A DNA stretch of 7,075 bases, taken from assembly GCA_900771165.1 (NCBI GenBank), contig CAAGMX010000457.1, positions 1 to 7,075 of the forward strand, in the 5' to 3' direction. Below the pieces are notes generated by a model. It saw only the letters and a list, made by a program, of their open reading frames with translations, was not told the origin of the DNA and did no database searches. Below are positions 7,057 to 7,075 of this stretch, piece by piece. Source of the stretch: Victivallales bacterium (lineage in GTDB: Bacteria > Verrucomicrobiota > Lentisphaeria > Oligosphaerales > Oligosphaeraceae). The translations under genes were made by a program, and so were the position numbers. Numbering within the stretch: the first letter of the stretch is position 1; each line of letters starts with the position of its first letter.

Positions 7057-7075
7057 AGATCGGAAGAGCGTCGTG
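7057..7075 (+). other. Illumina TruSeq adapter remnant (not genomic)
   Basis: The last 19 bases, AGATCGGAAGAGCGTCGTG, equal the start of the standard Illumina TruSeq adapter read through at the end of short inserts. A chance exact match is negligible. The genomic sequence therefore ends at about 7056, and codons reading into this stretch should not be counted as part of the propeller gene. Confidence 0.95.

Overview
The window looks like one end-to-end piece of a short-read assembly from a GC-rich bacterium, most likely a member of the Lentisphaerae/Verrucomicrobiota (Victivallis-like). Three things point there: a type IV prepilin-like N-terminus (FTLIELLVVIAIIAI) sits directly behind sugar-metabolism genes, the glycoside hydrolase types are ones common in that group, and an oligogalacturonate-lyase-like beta-propeller gene is present. 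The taxonomic assignment is inference. Both ends cut genes, and the last 19 bases (7057-7075) match the Illumina TruSeq adapter, so they are not genomic.

Layout. Left block, minus strand, read from 3348 down to 1: a GHL6-type glycoside-hydrolase-like protein (3348-1309) overlaps by ATGA a mannose-6-phosphate-isomerase-like cupin (1312-107). After 41 bases comes the start of a prepilin-like secreted protein (65-1, truncated). The 102-base AT-rich gap at 3349-3450 holds candidate divergent promoters. To its right, on the plus strand, is an AraC-family regulator (3451-4410). Its 3' end overlaps the 3' end of the right block by 74 bases. Right block, minus strand: a truncated oligogalacturonate-lyase-like beta-propeller (7056-6032) is followed after 30 bases by a GH2 beta-glucuronidase-like enzyme (6001-4337) with a good ribosome binding site.

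Function as inferred: a small carbohydrate-utilisation locus under a local AraC regulator. The two hydrolase-like proteins and the cupin have no visible signal peptide, so they probably act in the cytoplasm on imported oligosaccharides. The GH2 enzyme carries the residues expected for removing glucuronic acid. The propeller resembles lyases of uronate oligomers. The GHL6 protein may release a sugar (a fucosidase-like activity is one possibility), and the cupin isomerase may act on a released or phosphorylated sugar. No transporter is visible. I see no RNA genes, CRISPR arrays, insertion sequences or origins, and no gene-free stretch longer than 300 bases. The least described elements are the coupled GHL6/cupin pair and the pilin-like gene behind it; nothing here amounts to a clearly new system.
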